From an uncultured bacterium (GTDB taxonomy: Bacteria; Patescibacteria; ABY1; SG8-24; 2-12-FULL-60-25), in assembly GCA_937863195.1 (NCBI GenBank), contig CALMET010000065.1:1-9072 (forward strand): a stretch of DNA of 9,072 nt, given 5' to 3'. A program made the translations under genes and the position numbers. Shown piece by piece: positions 5,751 to 9,072 of this stretch (positions within the stretch are counted from its first letter, which is position 1; every line of letters begins with the position of its first letter). The notes under the pieces are model-generated. The model was not told the DNA's origin. It searched no databases and saw only the letters and a program-made list of their open reading frames with translations.

Positions 5751-7184
5751 ATGGGCTATTTGCAAGTCATTACACTCTGTTTGGTAGCACTGGGTATCGT
5801 GTTACCCGAGGATGTTTACGCTATCCCTGCGCCAGAGCTGGTCGTGAATGCCATCACGCAAGGCCTTCAACTTTTTGGACTTCTCTTTGCTATTACCGCA
5901 AGTTTTTTTACGGGGCTTTTTGCCCGTTTTCACAAACTTGGTCGCAATGCTTGGATATTTGTCGGGGGTATTGTTGTTCTGCTTTTGCTTTCGGGTTTTG
6001 GGGCCGTTTGGTTTGTCTTAAGTAAGAGTCCTGCTCCGGTGATTGTAGATAAGGGCGTCTACACAACTACGACACCGCAGGTGCAAGCGACAGAGCAAGA
6101 AGAGTATGAGGCGTATAAGGCGGCCGAAGAAGCGCTCGTGAAGCAGCTTGAGGCCAAATACGATGAGTCTACGCAGGGCGTAGCTTCGGCATACGGCATC
6201 CCATTCTCACCGATCCCACAAGATGAGAATAGCCAATTTGTCGCTAACTATTACGAGATGCTCGAGAAAAAACAGATGAGTGCCGCTATTGCCATGACTG
6301 GGGCAACAAAAAGCGAAGCTGAATTGCTTTCTTGGTACCAAGACGTGATTCACGTACATATTTTTCAAATGACATCGGTTTCAGATAGTCGCCGTTCATT
6401 GGTTGTGGGTTTGCGTGAAGAGGGCTCATTGACGCTCTATGACGTGACACAAGACATTGTTTTCTATCAGGGTCGGCCAGTAAAGCTAAAGCTCGTATCT
6501 TCGGTGGCATCAAAAAAGATCGATATTGTTGAAACGGTTAATCGCAAGCCATTATCGATCTCAAATGCGACCTTCAATCTTTGGCAAAAAGAAAACAAAG
6601 ACTACGCTGTTCTCGATGCTCGTGAGGATCTCGAGTATTCTTACGGACATTTTCCAGACAGTATTCATGCAAGGCAGGCAGACGTGATCGCGCACCCAGA
6701 AAAATATTTACCTATAGATAAGCCAATCGTTGTTTTCTGTTTTTCGGGTGGACGGGGGAGCGAGGTTGCACATGCCCTTCGTGAAAAAGGCTATGACGCC
6801 TATGCGCTTGAAGACGGCGTAAAAGGCTGGGTTGAGGATTTTCAAGGTAAATGGATTGGCAAGTATCGTTTCTGGGATGCCTATCCAACGTATGCACGAA
6901 TTCAATACCGCAAAGATTTTGATGCGTTGAACAAGGCGAATACCATCACGATTGATGCGAGCGAGCCATTCTTGCAAGCGGCGATAAAGATGCCGAGCGA
7001 TAGGGTATTACCTCTTTTTTCAACGACAGATATTGAGGTAAAAAAGGTGCTCGAGAGTATCCCAAAAGACAAGTCTGTCATTGTTATTTGCCAAGAGTAT
7101 ACCGATTGTTTCGGAGCAAAACTCATTGCGCAAATGCTCGATACTAGCGGTTATGACGTGAAAGGTGCGTATGATATTCGCTGA
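5751..7184 (+). CDS. Membrane-anchored protein with NTF2-like region and tandem rhodanese-like domains
   Basis: The 477-residue product begins with a signal peptide or helix (about 4-20, possible cleavage after VYA at 24), then membrane helices at about 38-58 and 68-90. The loop between them (ARFHKLGRN) is basic and so cytosolic, placing the rest outside the membrane. An acidic linker (about 114-137) precedes an NTF2/SnoaL-like region (about 160-260, from NYYEMLEKKQ), which is a weak call. The first rhodanese domain (about 268-366) has LDAREDLEYSYGHFPDSIHA and the active loop CFSGGR at 330-335, with Cys330 as the persulfide carrier. A second, divergent rhodanese-like domain (about 397-477) has Cys447 in VICQEYTDC and ends early, without the usual final segment. 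Rhodaneses move sulfane sulfur; the substrate here is unknown. The gene starts nine bases after the GAF-like gene. GGAGGTG at 5730-5736 is the probable Shine-Dalgarno, though 14 bases from the ATG. Confidence 0.85.
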   Translation: MGYLQVITLCLVALGIVLPEDVYAIPAPELVVNAITQGLQLFGLLFAITASFFTGLFARFHKLGRNAWIFVGGIVVLLLLSGFGAVWFVLSKSPAPVIVDKGVYTTTTPQVQATEQEEYEAYKAAEEALVKQLEAKYDESTQGVASAYGIPFSPIPQDENSQFVANYYEMLEKKQMSAAIAMTGATKSEAELLSWYQDVIHVHIFQMTSVSDSRRSLVVGLREEGSLTLYDVTQDIVFYQGRPVKLKLVSSVASKKIDIVETVNRKPLSISNATFNLWQKENKDYAVLDAREDLEYSYGHFPDSIHARQADVIAHPEKYLPIDKPIVVFCFSGGRGSEVAHALREKGYDAYALEDGVKGWVEDFQGKWIGKYRFWDAYPTYARIQYRKDFDALNKANTITIDASEPFLQAAIKMPSDRVLPLFSTTDIEVKKVLESIPKDKSVIVICQEYTDCFGAKLIAQMLDTSGYDVKGAYDIR

Positions 7185-7187
7185 TCT

Positions 7188-8963
7188 ATGTTCTTGATCA
7201 TTGAGCAATGCACCGAACAGAACTGCGGTAAAAAGGCGTATGCGTTAGCGGCGCTCGCGAATCGCGGGTTTCACGTGCCGCCTTTTGTTGTTATTGGTTT
7301 TGATGAGGTCACTCTCGTTATGAAAGTAGGGGAGATTTCAGATGAGGATGCAGCACGTATTCAGCAGGTTGTTGGCAATGGTCCCTATGCCGTGCGTTCG
7401 GCGTTATCTGGCGAAGATAGTTCAACAAGTTCAATGGCAGGACAATTCGTAACCGTTTTACCTGTTGATGCAAAAAACCTCCTCTCGACGATAAAAGAGG
7501 TGATCGCTGAGAATGCTCGCCGGGCGCCACAGATGAAGCAATCAATAATAATTCAGCGTTGTTTATCGCCAGAAAAATCCGGTGTGGTATTTACACGTTC
7601 TCCTTTTGATCCTTTCTGTCTTCAGATTGATGAGGTGACGGGCTTTGGTGAAGGACTAGTCTCTGGCCACCGTGACGCGGATTCAACCTATCTCTCACGC
7701 AGACGAGATGCGCCATTGCCGAGCTTGGCAAAGATCGCTTTAGAGATCGAGAGTCTTTTTGGTCATCCTCAAGACATTGAATGGAGTATTGAGAAAGGAG
7801 AGTTATTCATTCTTCAAGCCCGTCCAATCACGACACTTTCTACTAGAGAAGCTACAGCACTTGAGCGGATTGAAAAATCATTACCCCAAGTTGATTATGA
7901 GTTCGTGCAAAATGGCTATACCGAATTAGCACCAAACGCTGAACCATTCATGGTTGAATTGCTAGGGTCATTATTTGCACCAAATGGACCGGTTGAAAAA
8001 GCGTATGCGCGATTAGGGATGAAGGGCAGAGTTGAAAATCCTCTTACGGTTATAGGTGATTCCGTTTTTTGTGATAGTAAAAAAGAACAACGCCTCTTTC
8101 AAAAAGGTTGGCGAAGTATCTTCAACCAAATACGACATTCATCCGCAAAAAAGTGCTATAAACAAACGTTGCTTTCGTTAAAAGAAAAAATTACCTTGTT
8201 CAGCGCGCCAACGTTTTTAGATATTCATGAAGCTCAAGAGTTTGTTTTACGAGAATATGAGCTTGTCTTTGCGGCGAATATCGTTGCATCAAGTTTAGAG
8301 GCAAGTGCGCAGTTTGGATTGAAGGCATTAACTTCGGGGCCATCAGTCACATTTAAACTAACAACCGATGAACAGATTACGCCTCCAACAGATCTTATTG
8401 GTAACAGCTTTTCGCTCTACGATCAGACCGTATTTCACCCTCGTGTTTTTGACATAGCGGGGGATGGGACGACGATAAGAACCGTATCTGAGCAATATCA
8501 ATATCAAGCTTTTCAAGCAGACGTGATTCGCGAATACGGTCGTTGGTATGCGATTCAACTTATGAACGTGCTACGTGAGACGGTGCGAGTTCATCAACCA
8601 AAGACACTGATCGCACCTCAAATGAAACGAGATGTCATGCTGCCAAGACGTCTTTCAACGGCGTCCAAACGTTCTTATACAGATGAGATGCTATCAGAGG
8701 GCGAAGCAATTGGGACCTTGATTCAAAAAGAGTCACTGAACACGGTTGAAGAGCCTATTCTTTTTGTTGAGACTCTTACCCCTGATCTTGCTGAATATTT
8801 ACCAGCGGTAAAAGGCATCGTGACCATGGTGGGTAGCTCCTTATCACATTTGGCCATTCTCGCCCGCGAGTCTCGAATTCCTGTTTTGCGTCTTGCAAAA
8901 CATCATGAAGGACTTATCGGTAAAAAGGTTAAAATCAGCAAAGGCAAGCTATTACCTGAGTAG
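7188..8963 (+). CDS. Compact ATP-grasp / phosphohistidine-swivel phosphotransferase (rifampin phosphotransferase or PEP synthase-like)
   Basis: The 591-residue protein has the pyruvate phosphate dikinase-type ATP-binding domain at about 1-215: CGKKAYALAALANRGFHVP in place of the usual GGKA start, YAVRSALSGEDSS (67-79) with AGQF (84-87), SGVVFTRSPFDP (131-142), and DIEWSIEKGELFILQARPIT (196-215). A middle region (about 235-525), starting with NGYTELAPNAEPF, shows no catalytic motif. The C-terminal swivel domain (about 525-591) has GSSLSHLAILARE with His554 as the predicted phosphohistidine. There is no PEP/pyruvate-binding barrel, so PEP synthase or dikinase activity is unlikely. The order ATP-grasp, substrate domain, His domain is that of rifampin phosphotransferase, but that family is usually longer (about 860 residues), and the substrate here is unknown. 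Its ATG is three bases after the preceding TGA, in the same frame, and no Shine-Dalgarno is seen. Confidence 0.88.
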   Translation: MFLIIEQCTEQNCGKKAYALAALANRGFHVPPFVVIGFDEVTLVMKVGEISDEDAARIQQVVGNGPYAVRSALSGEDSSTSSMAGQFVTVLPVDAKNLLSTIKEVIAENARRAPQMKQSIIIQRCLSPEKSGVVFTRSPFDPFCLQIDEVTGFGEGLVSGHRDADSTYLSRRRDAPLPSLAKIALEIESLFGHPQDIEWSIEKGELFILQARPITTLSTREATALERIEKSLPQVDYEFVQNGYTELAPNAEPFMVELLGSLFAPNGPVEKAYARLGMKGRVENPLTVIGDSVFCDSKKEQRLFQKGWRSIFNQIRHSSAKKCYKQTLLSLKEKITLFSAPTFLDIHEAQEFVLREYELVFAANIVASSLEASAQFGLKALTSGPSVTFKLTTDEQITPPTDLIGNSFSLYDQTVFHPRVFDIAGDGTTIRTVSEQYQYQAFQADVIREYGRWYAIQLMNVLRETVRVHQPKTLIAPQMKRDVMLPRRLSTASKRSYTDEMLSEGEAIGTLIQKESLNTVEEPILFVETLTPDLAEYLPAVKGIVTMVGSSLSHLAILARESRIPVLRLAKHHEGLIGKKVKISKGKLLPE

Positions 8964-8979
8964 CAACCGAGAAGGGTTG
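8964..8979 (+). other. Small hairpin just after the last gene
   Basis: CAACC (8964-8968) and GGTTG (8975-8979) can pair around a six-base loop, starting on the base after the stop codon. No T run follows, so it does not meet the pattern of an intrinsic terminator. It could only be a weak 3' end structure. Confidence 0.3.
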
Positions 8980-9005
8980 ACGAAAAGGGTATTTTATTGT
9001 ATTAC
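8977..9005 (+). promoter_or_regulatory. Possible promoter reading out of the right edge
   Basis: TTGACG (8977-8982) and TATTAC (9000-9005) are separated by 17 bases, matching five of six and four of six consensus positions. The layout is similar to the rlmN promoter but without the extended -10. It would start transcription near 9012, toward whatever lies beyond base 9072. Confidence 0.35.
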
Positions 9006-9008
9006 AAG

Positions 9009-9047
9009 CGCGGTTTTTTCTGTTCTTTAACAGCGGAGGTTACCGCG
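9009..9047. repeat. Nested inverted repeats in the right-edge non-coding region
   Basis: CGCGGT (9009-9014) pairs with ACCGCG (9042-9047), and inside them CTGTT (9020-9024) pairs with AACAG (9029-9033) around CTTT. T6 at 9014-9019 lies between the two left arms rather than after a stem, so it is not a normal forward terminator. It could be a structured leader following the possible promoter, with GGAGG at 9035-9039 inside it, but no start codon follows before the window ends. Confidence 0.35.
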
Positions 9048-9072
9048 AACTCACGCTCAGGGCGTCGGCCAT

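Noticed and set aside
1587..7184. Possible alternative code with TGA as a sense codon, as in Gracilibacteria
   Set aside because: TGA ends the L,D-transpeptidase, MnmA and rhodanese genes, the first two exactly where the family domain ends and the next gene overlaps; the standard code explains all genes.
5751..7184. Direct sulfur relay from the rhodanese protein to MnmA
   Set aside because: The membrane topology suggested by the basic loop puts the rhodanese domains outside the cell, while MnmA is cytosolic.
9009..9019. T run after GCGCGG as an intrinsic terminator for the last operon
   Set aside because: No upstream sequence pairs with GCGCGG to make a stem before the T run; its partner lies downstream.
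9040..9072. Reverse-strand frame MADALSVSSR ending in TAA at 9040-9042
   Set aside because: Only ten codons are visible. It could be the end of a convergent gene, but nothing identifies it.

Overview
The window is a compact, all-forward-strand stretch of bacterial chromosome with eight complete or nearly complete protein genes, the tail of one gene at the left edge, and about 110 non-coding bases at the right edge. No tRNA, rRNA, CRISPR array, insertion sequence or phage gene was found. Base composition is balanced by eye. Gaps between genes are 0 to 59 bases and several neighbours overlap. The style points to Candidate Phyla Radiation / Patescibacteria: short secreted wall enzymes carrying calcium-binding aspartate repeats, a C-terminal peptidoglycan-binding domain of the form common there (TGYFGPLTLASVKKFQEKYG), and small envelope proteins without clear homologues. 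That placement is an inference at roughly 70 percent confidence. The standard genetic code fits, since TGA ends several genes at their expected family ends.

Left half (1-2701), cell-wall block. After a basic, arginine/lysine-rich C-terminal tail (1-180) come undecaprenyl-diphosphatase UppP, a secreted L,D-transpeptidase with two calcium-binding repeats, and a secreted D-Ala-D-Ala carboxypeptidase with a peptidoglycan-binding domain. UppP recycles the lipid carrier. The carboxypeptidase can trim pentapeptide stems to tetrapeptides, which are the donors an L,D-transpeptidase uses for 3-3 cross-links. The overlaps (59 bases, then ATGA) suggest coordinated translation.

Right half (2702-9072). 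A strong-looking promoter (TTGACA, 17 bases, extended -10) sits in the only sizeable internal gap and opens a second operon. It holds rlmN, mnmA, a two-helix membrane protein with a coiled coil and a GAF-like domain, a membrane-anchored protein with an NTF2-like region and two rhodanese-like domains, and a compact ATP-grasp / phosphohistidine-swivel phosphotransferase resembling rifampin phosphotransferase or phosphoenolpyruvate synthase without the PEP-binding barrel. The first two modify RNA, including the tRNA anticodon loop. The last three are poorly characterised and form the most interesting part: a membrane sensor-like protein, a probably extracytoplasmic sulfurtransferase-like protein and a cytosolic phosphotransferase of unknown substrate, closely packed in one transcription unit.

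The last 109 bases hold small hairpins and a possible second promoter reading out of the window.
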